Assembly: GCF_030817415.1 (NCBI RefSeq)
Contig: NZ_JAUSZI010000002.1
Span: 1,922,001 to 1,986,000, forward strand
Reading direction: 5' to 3'
Length of the DNA: 64,000 nucleotides
Source of the DNA: Streptomyces umbrinus
GTDB taxonomy: Bacteria > Actinomycetota > Actinomycetes > Streptomycetales > Streptomycetaceae
Both the position numbers and the translations under genes were made by a program. Within the stretch, counting starts at the first letter, position 1. Every line of letters begins with the position of its first letter. Shown in pieces: positions 32,342 to 40,771 of this stretch. The notes under the pieces are model-generated. The model worked only from the letters and a program-made list of their open reading frames with translations. It was not told the origin of the DNA and searched no databases.

Positions 32342-33210
32342 CCTCCCCGACCGACGCGCCCGACAAGTCCGCCGCCGCGGCCGACACCCTCCGGGGTGGG
32401 CCGCGGCGCGGGCGCGTCCGGACGGGCTTCGGCCGGGGCGTACCGCTGCCCCTGCTGGTGCCCGCGCTGCTGGGCCTGGCGTTCCTGGTGCTGCCGCTGA
32501 TCGCCCTGCTGGTCCGCACCCCCTGGCACAGCCTGCCGGACCAGCTGACCAGCCCCGAGGTCTGGCAGGCGCTGAAGCTGTCCCTGCTGTGCGCGACCGC
32601 GGCGACCGCCGTGAGCCTGGTGATCGGGGTGCCGCTGGCCTGGCTGCTGGCCCGGGTCGAGTTCCCCGGCCGCGGGCTCGTACGGGCCCTGGTCACGCTG
32701 CCGCTCGTCCTGCCCCCGGTGGTGGGCGGTGTGGCACTGCTGATGGCGCTGGGTCGCAACGGCATCGTCGGGCAGTGGCTGGACGCGTGGTTCGGGGTCA
32801 CGCTGCCGTTCACCACCGCCGGGGTCGTCGTCGCCGAGGCGTTCGTGGCGATGCCGTTCCTGGTCATCAGTGTCGAGGGCACCCTGCGTGCCGCCGATCC
32901 GCGCTACGAGGAGGCGGCCGCCACGCTCGGCGCCTCCCGCTTCACCGCCTTCCGCCGCGTCACGCTCCCGCTGATCGCGCCCGGCATCGCGGCGGGCGCG
33001 GTCCTGGCCTGGGCGCGGGCGCTCGGCGAGTTCGGCGCGACGATCACCTTCGCGGGCAACTTCCCCGGCCGTACGCAGACCATGCCGCTGGCCGTCTACC
33101 TGGCCCTGCAGAGCGATCCCGAGGCGGCCATCGCCCTCAGCCTGGTGCTGCTCGCCGTGTCCGTCGCGGTCCTGGCCGGGCTGCGCGACCGCTGGATGAC
33201 CGCCTCATGA
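32338..33210 (+). CDS. modB: Molybdate ABC transporter permease
   Basis: 290-aa membrane subunit. After about 35 hydrophilic residues come five or six helices, including PLLVPALLGLAFLVLPLIALL and LPLVLPPVVGGVALLMALG. The cytoplasmic coupling motif EEAAATLGASRFTAFRRVTLPLIAPGIAAGA carries the EAA-x3-G-type loop that contacts ModC. Start GTG 32338 overlaps the modA stop (GTGA); the stop overlaps the modC start (ATGA). Length and motifs match ModB. Confidence 0.96.
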   Translation: MTSPTDAPDKSAAAADTLRGGPRRGRVRTGFGRGVPLPLLVPALLGLAFLVLPLIALLVRTPWHSLPDQLTSPEVWQALKLSLLCATAATAVSLVIGVPLAWLLARVEFPGRGLVRALVTLPLVLPPVVGGVALLMALGRNGIVGQWLDAWFGVTLPFTTAGVVVAEAFVAMPFLVISVEGTLRAADPRYEEAAATLGASRFTAFRRVTLPLIAPGIAAGAVLAWARALGEFGATITFAGNFPGRTQTMPLAVYLALQSDPEAAIALSLVLLAVSVAVLAGLRDRWMTAS

Positions 33211-34319
33211 CCCACACCGAGAAGACCCAGAAGACCGAGAAGCCCGCGTACGAGGCCACTGGCGTGCCCGGCCCTGCTCCGGCGGGGCTGGACGCCCATC
33301 TGGTCGTCGACCGCGGCTCGTTCCGGCTCGACGTGGCGCTGACCGCCGCCCCCGGGGACGTGGTCGCGCTGCTGGGCCCCAACGGCGCCGGAAAGACCAC
33401 CGCCCTGCGCGCCCTGGCCGGCCTGACGCCGCTCACCGGCGGCCATCTCCGCCTGGACGGTGCGGCGTTGGAGCGTACGGCGCCCGAGTCGCGCCCGGTC
33501 GGTGTCGTCTTCCAGGACTACTTGCTCTTCCCGCACCTCACGGCCCTGGACAACGTGGCTTTCGGCCCGCGCTGCCACGGTTCGACCAAGGCGGAGGCCC
33601 GCGCGCAGGCCGCCGAGTGGCTGGAGCGGATGGGATTGGCCGACCACGCCGGCGCCAGATCCCGCCGCCTCTCCGGCGGCCAGGCCCAGCGCGTCGCCCT
33701 CGCCCGCGCCCTCGCCACCAACCCCCGCCTGCTCCTCCTCGACGAACCCCTCGCCGCCCTCGACGCCCGCACCCGCCTGGAGGTACGGACCCAACTCCGC
33801 CGCCACCTCGCCGAGTTCGAGGCCGTCGCCGTACTCGTCACCCACGATCCGCTCGACGCCATGGTCCTGGCCGACCGTCTCGTCGTCATCGAGGACGGCC
33901 GCATCGTCCAGGAGGGCACCCCCGCCGACATCGCACGCCATCCGCGCACGGACTACATCGCGCACCTGGTGGGCCTGAACCTCTACAAGGGACAGGCCGA
34001 AGGCCACACGGTCCACGTGGACGACGGCCCGGCGATCACCACCACGGAGGATCTGACGGGCCCGGTCTTCGTGGCCTTCCCGCCCAGCGCGGTCACCCTC
34101 TACCGGGACCGCCCCACCGGATCCAGCGCCCGCAACCTCTGGCAGTGCGAGGTAGCCGGCATGGAGACCCACGGGGACCAGATCCGGGCCGACCTCACCG
34201 GCGAACTCCCCCTCGCCGCCGACCTGACCACCATGGCGGCCGCCGAACTCGACCTCCACCCCGGGGCCATGGTGTGGGCGACGGTCAAGGCGACCCAGAC
34301 CCACGCCTACCCGGCCTGA
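33207..34319 (+). CDS. modC: Molybdate ABC transporter ATP-binding protein
   Basis: 370-aa ATPase. Walker A GPNGAGKTT is at 57-65, signature LSGGQ 155-159, Walker B LLLLDE 175-180, and the switch histidine is in VTHDPLDAM. Residues about 300-370 form a TOBE/Mop-like regulatory domain (GSSARNLWQCEVAGMETHGDQIRADL to VWATVKATQTHAYPA) that can bind molybdate and feed back on transport. An N-terminal 30-residue Thr/Lys/Glu-rich extension is unusual. It is last in the modABC operon, ATGA-coupled to modB. Confidence 0.96.
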   Translation: MTHTEKTQKTEKPAYEATGVPGPAPAGLDAHLVVDRGSFRLDVALTAAPGDVVALLGPNGAGKTTALRALAGLTPLTGGHLRLDGAALERTAPESRPVGVVFQDYLLFPHLTALDNVAFGPRCHGSTKAEARAQAAEWLERMGLADHAGARSRRLSGGQAQRVALARALATNPRLLLLDEPLAALDARTRLEVRTQLRRHLAEFEAVAVLVTHDPLDAMVLADRLVVIEDGRIVQEGTPADIARHPRTDYIAHLVGLNLYKGQAEGHTVHVDDGPAITTTEDLTGPVFVAFPPSAVTLYRDRPTGSSARNLWQCEVAGMETHGDQIRADLTGELPLAADLTTMAAAELDLHPGAMVWATVKATQTHAYPA

Positions 34320-34447
34320 CACTCTCCGCTCACCACGGCACGCGAGGTCGTCGCCTCACCACGGCTCACGCCCCACCCGGCTACGGTGAAACCCACAGCC
34401 ACCGCAAAGTGGGACATATTAACCAGGCATCTGTGAGGCATCCCGTC

Positions 34448-34867
34448 ATGAGTCTGAGCATCCGCAACCAGCTCCCCGGCACCGTCACCGCCGTCACCCC
34501 GGGCGAGGCCATGGCGACCGTCAAGGTACGTCTCGACGGCGGGCAGGAACTCACCGCGGCGATCACCTTGGAGGCCGTGAAGGAACTCGGTCTCGCCGAG
34601 GGTTCCGCCGTCCGCGCCCTGGTGAAGTCCACCGAGATCTCGCTGGCCACCGGCTCGGTGGACGGCCTGTCCATCCGCAACCGGCTCCGCGGCACGGTCA
34701 CCGACATCGCCACGGGCGGCGCCATGGCCTCCGTGAAGGTGAGCGTCGACGGCGGCAACCTGACCTCGGCGATCACGAAGGACGCCGTCACCGACCTCGG
34801 CCTGGGAACCGGTACCGCCGTCACCGCTCTGATCAAGTCGACCGAGGTGTCGCTCGCGACCATGTGA
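34448..34867 (+). CDS. Di-Mop molybdate-binding protein (molbindin)
   Basis: 139-aa protein made of two tandem Mop domains, about residues 1-68 and 72-138. Each starts with a version of LSIRNxLxGTVT and ends with KSTE(I/V)SLAT. Such molbindins oligomerise and store or buffer molybdate in the cytoplasm. It lies 128 bases after modC, probably on a separate or read-through transcript. GAGG about ten bases upstream supports ATG 34448. Its 3' end overlaps the 3' end of the convergent P450 gene by 35 bases. Confidence 0.92.
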   Translation: MSLSIRNQLPGTVTAVTPGEAMATVKVRLDGGQELTAAITLEAVKELGLAEGSAVRALVKSTEISLATGSVDGLSIRNRLRGTVTDIATGGAMASVKVSVDGGNLTSAITKDAVTDLGLGTGTAVTALIKSTEVSLATM

Positions 34868-36032
34868 GAGGCAGGGATGCAAGGCCACGCATCAATCGCG
34901 TATGCCGCCATTCCAGTTCCTCCGCGGGAATCGCCGGCCGAATGTCGGCGAAGCGGGAAATGACCGCCCGGAGCGCGAGTTCGCCTTCGGCTCGCGCAAG
35001 GGGTGCTCCCAGGCATCTGTGGATTCCATGACCGAAGGCCAGGTGTCCGGTGGCACCACGGTTGAAATCGAGCTGGTCGGGATCGGGAAATCGGTCCGGG
35101 TCGCGGTTGGCGGCGCCGGGAGCGATGAGTACCGGAACGCCTTCGGGAATCACGGTCCCGCCGAGTGTGAGCTCCTCGGTGCTGTAGCGGAACGTGGCGA
35201 TCCCGACTGGCGAGTCGAAGCGCAGCAACTCGTCCAGCGCACTCCCGAGGAGTTGCGGCTCGGCCCTCAACCGCGCGAGCGACTCGGGGTGCTGGAGAAG
35301 CGCCAGGGCGGCGTTGCCGATGAAGTTGGTGGTGGTCTCGTGGCCGGCCACGAGCAGGAGCACGGCGAGCGAAACGAGTTCGGCTTCGGTCAGCTGATCC
35401 TGGCCGTCGCGTACGGCGATGAGGTCGTCGAGCATCCCGCCGGGTGAACTGCGCCTGGAGGCGACGAGCTCGTTCATGTAGCCGCCGATGGCATGTGAGG
35501 CGGTGTCGATCCGTCGGGGGTCTCCGGCGGCGAACAGATCGCTCGACCAGGTGCGTACGAGCTGCCGGTCGGACTCGGGTACCCCCAGCATCTCGCAGAT
35601 GACGGTGACCGGCAGAGGGACGGCGAGGCTCGCGACGAGGTCCACCGGTCCGCCCTCGGGCCAGGCGTCGAGCAACTCGTCGACCAGGCCGGCGATATAG
35701 GGGCGCATGCGTGCGACGGCCCCGGTGGTGAACGCCTTCGTCACCAGCGCCCGCAGCCGTGCGTGCTGCGGAGGGTCGGTGGCAAGCATGTTCCGGGAGA
35801 CGGCCGGATGGAGGTCGCGCTGCGACGGCCGGCCGGCGAAGAACCGCGTGGTGTTCTTCGAAAGCCGAGGATCGGCGAATGCCTCCCGGGCCTCCGCGTA
35901 ACCCGTGACCAGGTAGCTGGGGCGCCCTCCTGAACCGGTGGGCACCCTCCGCACCGGCGCCGCGTCCCGCAGCCGCGCGTAGGTCGGGTAGGGATCGGCG
36001 AAGAGCCGCGGATCCTGCAACGGGTCGGTCAC
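34833..36032 (-). CDS. Cytochrome P450
   Basis: 399-aa soluble actinobacterial P450 monooxygenase (CYP105/107-like size). I-helix oxygen-binding motif AGHETT is at 229-234, the K-helix ExxR at DELLR (268-271), and the heme loop FGHGIHRCLG places the cysteine ligand at C340. Length and C-terminus (RGLASLPLTW) are complete. The start is GTG 36032. No ferredoxin or reductase gene is adjacent, so electrons must come from elsewhere. It converges on the molbindin gene with a 35-base overlap. Substrate is unknown; it is not embedded in an obvious secondary-metabolite cluster. Confidence 0.95.
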   Translation of the reverse strand: MTDPLQDPRLFADPYPTYARLRDAAPVRRVPTGSGGRPSYLVTGYAEAREAFADPRLSKNTTRFFAGRPSQRDLHPAVSRNMLATDPPQHARLRALVTKAFTTGAVARMRPYIAGLVDELLDAWPEGGPVDLVASLAVPLPVTVICEMLGVPESDRQLVRTWSSDLFAAGDPRRIDTASHAIGGYMNELVASRRSSPGGMLDDLIAVRDGQDQLTEAELVSLAVLLLVAGHETTTNFIGNAALALLQHPESLARLRAEPQLLGSALDELLRFDSPVGIATFRYSTEELTLGGTVIPEGVPVLIAPGAANRDPDRFPDPDQLDFNRGATGHLAFGHGIHRCLGAPLARAEGELALRAVISRFADIRPAIPAEELEWRHTRLMRGLASLPLTWSRATPRST

Positions 36033-36121
36033 GCTCGCGGCTCCATTCCCGAGGGTGCCGGTTCATGGGTGACGGGGCGAAGGCCGGCCCCCTTCGCGTG
36101 TACGAGGTTGTCACCGACTTG

Positions 36122-36133
36122 GTGTGAACACAC
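36122..36133. promoter_or_regulatory. Palindrome GTGTGAACACAC upstream of the sigma-factor gene
   Basis: Perfect 5-bp arms around AA, 71 bases before the sigma-factor ATG and 90 bases from the P450 GTG, in the divergent promoter region. It could regulate either gene. Confidence 0.4.
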
Positions 36134-36203
36134 AATCTCGCCCGGGGAGGGATAGCCGCGGGCGGCTCATCACGTCGTGGTGGTTGCGAGAAGGGGAGGG
36201 TCG

Positions 36204-36755
36204 ATGGAGGCCACAAGTCACGACGAGTTCCGGGAATTCGTAGCGATGCGCTCCACCGCGCTGCTGCAGCTCGCGGTGCTGCTCACCGGCGGGGACCGGC
36301 ACGCCGCGGAGGATCTGCTGCAGATTGCGCTCATGAAGGCCTACGGGCGCTGGGCTCATGTCGAGCAGCCCGAGGCGTACGTCCGTCAGGTCATGTACCG
36401 CCAGCAGGTCAACCGCTGGCGGCTGCGCAGGCACCGCGCCGAGACGACGGTGCCCGTACTGCCCGAGTCCGGCGGCGACGCCGACACCGAGTCGGGCACC
36501 GAGCTGCGGATCGCGCTGTGGGCGGCGCTCGGAAAACTGACGAAACGGCAGCGGGCCGTGGTCGTACTGCGTTACTTCGAGGACCTGCCGGAGGCCGAGG
36601 TCGCCGCGCTGCTGAGATGTCCGGTCGGCACGGTGCGCAGTACGGCGTACCGGTCGCTCGCCAAGCTCCGGCTGCTCGTACCGGAGCTCGGGCCCGAAAA
36701 TCCCGCGGAACAGGTGCAGCAGCTCAGTTACACGCCGAAGGAGGTCCAGGGATGA
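36204..36755 (+). CDS. ECF RNA polymerase sigma factor, SigE family
   Basis: 183-aa sigma-70-family factor with only regions 2 and 4. Region 2 covers about 8-75 (FREFVAMRSTALLQLAVLLTGGD, EDLLQIALMKAYGRW). Region 4 covers 105-160 (LGKLTKRQRAVVVLRYFEDLPEAEVAALLRCPVGTVRSTAYRSLAKLR), including the -35-recognition helix-turn-helix. The start is ATG 36204 because GGGGAGGG lies just upstream. The next gene, a membrane beta-propeller protein, overlaps by ATGA and is likely its partner or anti-sigma factor, a common pairing for this family in Streptomyces. Confidence 0.93.
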   Translation: MEATSHDEFREFVAMRSTALLQLAVLLTGGDRHAAEDLLQIALMKAYGRWAHVEQPEAYVRQVMYRQQVNRWRLRRHRAETTVPVLPESGGDADTESGTELRIALWAALGKLTKRQRAVVVLRYFEDLPEAEVAALLRCPVGTVRSTAYRSLAKLRLLVPELGPENPAEQVQQLSYTPKEVQG

Positions 36756-38107
36756 CGACGGAGCAGGTGGAGGAGAAGGTCCGGGAGACACTGCGCGCGG
36801 TCGCCCTGGACCGGGTGCGCGCACCCGGGGACCTGGCCGAAACGGTGGTACGACGGCGCAGTCGGCGCCGTTTCTCGCAGGCCGCGGGGGCGGCGGTGGC
36901 CGTTGCCGCGATCACGGTGGGGGCGGTGCTCGGCCTCGGGGGCGGTGGTGCTGCCGAGCAGGACCGGCCTGTGCGCCCGGCGGTGTCGCCGGAGGGCTGG
37001 AAACCGTGGCAGAGCAACGCCCGGGGCGCCGGCGAGCGGGGCTGCCTGGTGGATGGTTCCGCGCTGTACTGCAGCGGTTCCAAGTACGACGTCGCGAAGT
37101 TCGACGCCAACACCGGCGAGCGGCTGTGGACCGTCAAGGTCAACCGCGAGGGCGACGGGCCCGACCACGCGTTCGCCGCGCGTGACGGCGTGGTCTACGC
37201 CTACCGCAATCACACCGCGGACAAGGAGCCGAACGGCGACTACATGGGCGGTACGGATCTGATGGCGGTGGACGCCGACACCGGCAAGGTGCTGTGGACG
37301 GCCGAGATGCCGCAGGACGACCGCACCGACCAGGCCGCCATGCTCATCGACGGCGCGGTACTGGCCAACACGCCGACGCTCCGCACGATGTCGGCCCTCG
37401 ATCCGCTGACCGGTCAGGAGAAGTGGCGCCACACCTGGGACAAGGGCATCGTGTGCCAACGCGCGGTGCTGAGCGGGGTGCCCTATCTCCTGTGCAACCA
37501 GGACACCGAGAAGCAGGACGACACCGACGTCATCCGTCTCGATCCCGCCACCGGTAGTGCCGAGAAGGTCTTGACCATGCCCGGCAGGCAACAGTTCCTC
37601 GGGACCTCGGGCGACCGGATGGTCCTGATCGCAGCGAAGAATGCGGGCGACAAGGACCTGCGGCTGACCACCCTCAGCGGCTCCGGCGAGCAGACCTCGC
37701 ACTCCTACCGGATCGAGGGAGAGCCGGCCAACTCGGACATCGTCGGTGATCTTCTGATCTCCGTGTCCTGGAAGGGCAAGGCCTCGGCCTACTCGCTGAC
37801 CACGGGCAAGACCCTGTGGACCGGGCCGGTGGGCGTCAGGATGCCCGACAAGGACACGATGACGGGCCTCGCGGCTCCCGTGGTGCCGGCGGGCCAAGGG
37901 GTCGTGTACTTCGTCGGTCCGACCGGCGATCTGTCCGGCCTCGACCTGCGCACGGGTGAACGGATCTGGCGCGGCCACGCCGACACCGGCAACCAGAAGC
38001 CGGGCCCCGCCTTCGGGGACACGCCCCAACTCCTGCTCTACGAGGACGTTCTGGTCGCCCGGAGCGGCAGCAGGATCGTCTCCCTTTTGCCGCAGATCGG
38101 GGACTGA
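36752..38107 (+). CDS. PQQ-like beta-propeller membrane protein, probable sigma-factor partner
   Basis: 451-aa protein. Residues 1-45 are cytoplasmic and basic (TTEQVEEKVRETLRAVALDR, ETVVRRRSRRRF), resembling a minimal sigma-binding segment. One membrane helix follows at about 46-65 (AAGAAVAVAAITVGAVLGLG). The extracellular part (80-451) has repeated blades with motifs such as DANTGERLWTVKV, DADTGKVLWTAEM, LDPLTGQEKWRHTW and LDLRTGERIWRG, typical PQQ-like repeats. Paired cysteines (C72, C87) may form a disulfide. It probably senses a wall or envelope signal and controls the ECF factor; this is inferred from the ATGA-coupled order. The IS110 fragment begins shortly after its stop. Confidence 0.88.
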   Translation: MTTEQVEEKVRETLRAVALDRVRAPGDLAETVVRRRSRRRFSQAAGAAVAVAAITVGAVLGLGGGGAAEQDRPVRPAVSPEGWKPWQSNARGAGERGCLVDGSALYCSGSKYDVAKFDANTGERLWTVKVNREGDGPDHAFAARDGVVYAYRNHTADKEPNGDYMGGTDLMAVDADTGKVLWTAEMPQDDRTDQAAMLIDGAVLANTPTLRTMSALDPLTGQEKWRHTWDKGIVCQRAVLSGVPYLLCNQDTEKQDDTDVIRLDPATGSAEKVLTMPGRQQFLGTSGDRMVLIAAKNAGDKDLRLTTLSGSGEQTSHSYRIEGEPANSDIVGDLLISVSWKGKASAYSLTTGKTLWTGPVGVRMPDKDTMTGLAAPVVPAGQGVVYFVGPTGDLSGLDLRTGERIWRGHADTGNQKPGPAFGDTPQLLLYEDVLVARSGSRIVSLLPQIGD

Positions 38108-38241
38108 CCCGAAGGACCATCGGCCGGGGTGGCAACGCTGCCCCGGCCGACGACCCGGGCCACGAACGACCGAACCCGCCTCCCCCTCACAGAGAACGCC
38201 CTCCGAGCGTCACTTGTCCTGATCGCGCGCGACGTTGATGG

Positions 38242-39018
38242 CTTGTCCGTCTCGGAGATCTGCTCGTTGAGGGCCATCACCTCCCCGGCCAGGGTGTGGA
38301 CCAGCTTCGCGATGGTCTTCTCCCCGGGGACGGCGGTGTGCTGACGCCCGGCGGCCTCCACGGCGGCCTCCACGGCGGCCTCGGCCAGGGCTCTGGCGTT
38401 TCGGACCGTGTGGTTGGCCGGCCACTTCGCCAGCCGTGCGGTTCCAGTGCGGCGGATCGCGGCAGGGGTCTGGTAGCCCGTCAGCAGTTTCAACGGGCCC
38501 GTGTTGGTCACGTCCAGGGCCCGCTCCAGGGCCGGGAACATGCTCAGCAGGGTGCCGCGCAGGCGGTTGACCGAACGGGTCCGGTCCTCGACCAGGTCAG
38601 CTCTGCGTCCGGTCAACAACTTCAGCTCGATCGTGGCTTCGTCGCCCGGGCGGATGGGTCGCAGATCGCGGCGCATTCTGGCCTGGTCGGCGATGACGTA
38701 GGCGTCGCGGGCGTCGGTCCTACCCTCGCCGCGGTAGCCGTCGGATGCCCGGTTGACCAGCCGGCCGGGTATGTAGAGGGCCTCCTGGCCATGGTTGACC
38801 AGCAGGGCCAGCATCAGCGCGGGTTCTCCGCCGGTCATGTCGATGGCCCAGGTGACGTGGCGGCCGTCGGCGAGGTCCAGGACATCTCCGATCAGCTTCA
38901 GCAGCTCGGGCTCGTCGTTGGCCACCCGGCGCGACAGCAGCGTCTTGCCGTCCATGTCCAGGGCGAGGCCGTGATGGTGGCCCTTGCCGCTGTCGATCCC
39001 CACCCATATCCGGCTCAT
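38242..39018 (-). pseudogene. IS110-family transposase, truncated
   Basis: From the ATG at 39018 about 258 codons match the N-terminal two-thirds of an IS110 transposase. Seen are SRIWVGIDSGKGHHHGLALD with the first acidic residue of the DEDD active site, GRTDARDAYVIADQARMRRDL with further acidic residues, and the helical region LKLLTGRRADLVEDRTRSVNRLRG. Homology ends near 38242 after NEQISETDK. The C-terminal transposase_20 domain with its catalytic serine is missing, and the frame then reads random sequence into the beta-propeller gene tail. A 12-bp tandem repeat at 38350 adds EAAV units. The element cannot transpose alone, and its arrival or loss removed the start of the adjacent ATPase gene. 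Confidence 0.88.
38350..38382. repeat. 12-bp tandem repeat GGCGGCCTCCAC, 2.75 copies
   Basis: In-frame within the IS110 fragment, encoding repeated Ala/Glu/Val (EAAV) on the minus strand. Confidence 0.85.
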
Positions 39019-39257
39019 CGTGCTCCTGACGTACGTGTTCGTGCTGTTCGTGCCACGGACGACCTCGCCGGCATTGCTCTACACAGCGACCTGTTCGCAC
39101 TTCCTGATCGGCGGCCGAGTCGTCGTGGGGAGCCGGGCGGCCAAGCCATCAAAGCCATGATCGGCAGCTGCCTGACAGCCACACCCGGCTCCCCTGGGCG
39201 TCCTCACCCTACGAATGGGAGGAGCAACCCGCTTCAGAAAGGTAGAGCTGCCTGAAG
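39019..39257. other. IS110 left flank and fusion junction
   Basis: Non-coding 239 bases containing the upstream flank of the IS110 transposase and the junction with the truncated ATPase gene. No clear terminal inverted repeats were found, as expected for IS110 elements. Confidence 0.5.
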
Positions 39258-39653
39258 TTGCAGCCAGGTCGGATCCGTTGCGGCTGCGGCATGAAGCAGC
39301 GCTGCGCCATCGCCCGCGCGTACGCGGTGGACCCTCAAGTGCTGCTGATGGACGAGCCGTTCGGCGCTCTCGACGCGCTCACCCGGGTCCAGTTGCAGGA
39401 CCAGCTGCTGCGCACCTGGAGCCAGGAGAAGCGGACCGTGCTGTTCATCACCCATGACGTGGACGAGGCCGTCTACCTGGCCAACCGTGTCGTCGTCATG
39501 GCGGCGGGTCCCGGGCGCATCCACCGCGTCATCGACGTGGACCTGTCCTATCCGCGCACGGAGGAGATACGGCTGTCCGCGGAGTTCCGCCGCATCCGCA
39601 ACGAAGTCTGGACCTCCGTCTACCACCAGGACGAAGCCGCCCCGGCCGCATAA
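39258..39653 (+). pseudogene. NitT/TauT-type ABC ATPase, 5'-truncated
   Basis: The frame matches only the C-terminal half of an SsuB/TauB-like ATPase, from just inside the signature (GMKQRCAIARA at 39288, normally LSGGMKQR) through Walker B VLLMDEPFGALDALTR, the switch FITHDVDEAVYL and the family tail PGRIHRVIDVDL. Walker A and the Q-loop are gone, replaced by unrelated codons (MQPGRIRCGC) at the IS110 junction. It cannot hydrolyse ATP. It is followed 56 bases later by an intact binding protein, and no permease gene is present, so the importer is dead unless another ATPase and permease serve it. Confidence 0.88.
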
Positions 39654-39709
39654 CCGCCCGACGGCTTTCCGCTCCCCAGCCTCGTACCGCACGAGAGGAA
39701 CCATCCACC

Positions 39710-40696
39710 ATGTACCGAAGCACGGTCAGACGCGCCCTCACGACACTGCCCGCCGTATTCATTCTGTCGCTGTCCGTGAGCGCGTGTTCCGGGAGCGGGT
39801 CCGGCGACGACTCCACGGTCAGGTTCGGCTACATCGGTGACTACAACGGAGCCAGTCTGCTGGCGATCGCCGAGAAGCAGGGGCTGTGGAAGAAGGCCGG
39901 GCTGACCGCGGAGACGAAGACGTTCAACAACGGCCCGGTGCAGATCCAGGCGCTCAGTGCCGGCGACCTCGACTACGGCTACATCGGCCCCGGCGCCGTG
40001 TGGCTGCCCGCCTCCGGTCACTCCAAGATCATCGCCATCAATACGCTCACGTACGCGGACCGGGTCATAGGCCAGCCCGGGATGGACTCCATGAAGGACC
40101 TCAAGGGCAAGAAGATCGGCGTGCCCGAGGGCACTTCCGGCGACATGATCCTCAACATCGCGCTGGCGGAGGCCGGCATGACCGACAAGGACATCGCCAA
40201 GGTCAACATGGATCCGTCCACGATCGTCTCCGCCTTCTCCTCCGGGAAGATCGATGGCGCCGGCTTCTTCTATCCGGCCATCGACACCATCAAGAAGAAG
40301 GTGCCGAACCTGGTGGAGGTCGCCAGCACCGAGGACACCGGGGATTCCTTCCCCACCGCGTTCGTCGCTGGCAACAAGGTGCCGGAAGAGAAGAACAGCA
40401 AGGTGGTCAAGGTACTGCAGCAGGCCAACGACTGGCGCAAGGCACACCCCGCCGAGACCATCGCGCTCACCGCGAAGCTGCTGGAGGTCTCCGAAGCCCG
40501 GACGAAGGCCGACGCCTCCCACGTCCGGACCCTCTCCACCGCAGACCTGGTCGCCAAGACTAAGAGCGGTGAAGTGGACAAGTGGCTGAAGACACTTGGC
40601 GATTTCTTCGTACGCAACAAGCAGCTGGGCGAGAACCCCGATCCGGGTGAGTACTACGCGGGCGAGCTCTACGAGAAGGCGCAGGGCGGCAAGTAG
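39710..40696 (+). CDS. NitT/TauT/SsuA-type substrate-binding lipoprotein
   Basis: 328-aa extracytoplasmic binding protein. The signal has a basic N-terminus, a LPAVFILSLSV core and a VSAC lipobox with Cys26. The mature domain starts VRFGYIGDYNGASLLAIAEKQGLWKKAGL and has the sulfonate/nitrate family blocks VQIQALSAGDLDYGYIGPG and LKGKKIGVPEGTSGDMIL. Its neighbours (sulfatase and formylglycine-generating enzyme) suggest the ligand is an organosulfur compound such as a sulfate ester or sulfonate; this is inference. GAGAGGAACC upstream supports ATG 39710. The gene is intact although the partner ATPase is truncated. Confidence 0.9.
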   Translation: MYRSTVRRALTTLPAVFILSLSVSACSGSGSGDDSTVRFGYIGDYNGASLLAIAEKQGLWKKAGLTAETKTFNNGPVQIQALSAGDLDYGYIGPGAVWLPASGHSKIIAINTLTYADRVIGQPGMDSMKDLKGKKIGVPEGTSGDMILNIALAEAGMTDKDIAKVNMDPSTIVSAFSSGKIDGAGFFYPAIDTIKKKVPNLVEVASTEDTGDSFPTAFVAGNKVPEEKNSKVVKVLQQANDWRKAHPAETIALTAKLLEVSEARTKADASHVRTLSTADLVAKTKSGEVDKWLKTLGDFFVRNKQLGENPDPGEYYAGELYEKAQGGK

Positions 40697-40771
40697 GGCG
40701 GCCTCCCGCACCGTCCCGACCCGTCCGTGAGGCAACGCGAACTCGCCTCGTACGACTCGAAAGGCACCGCC

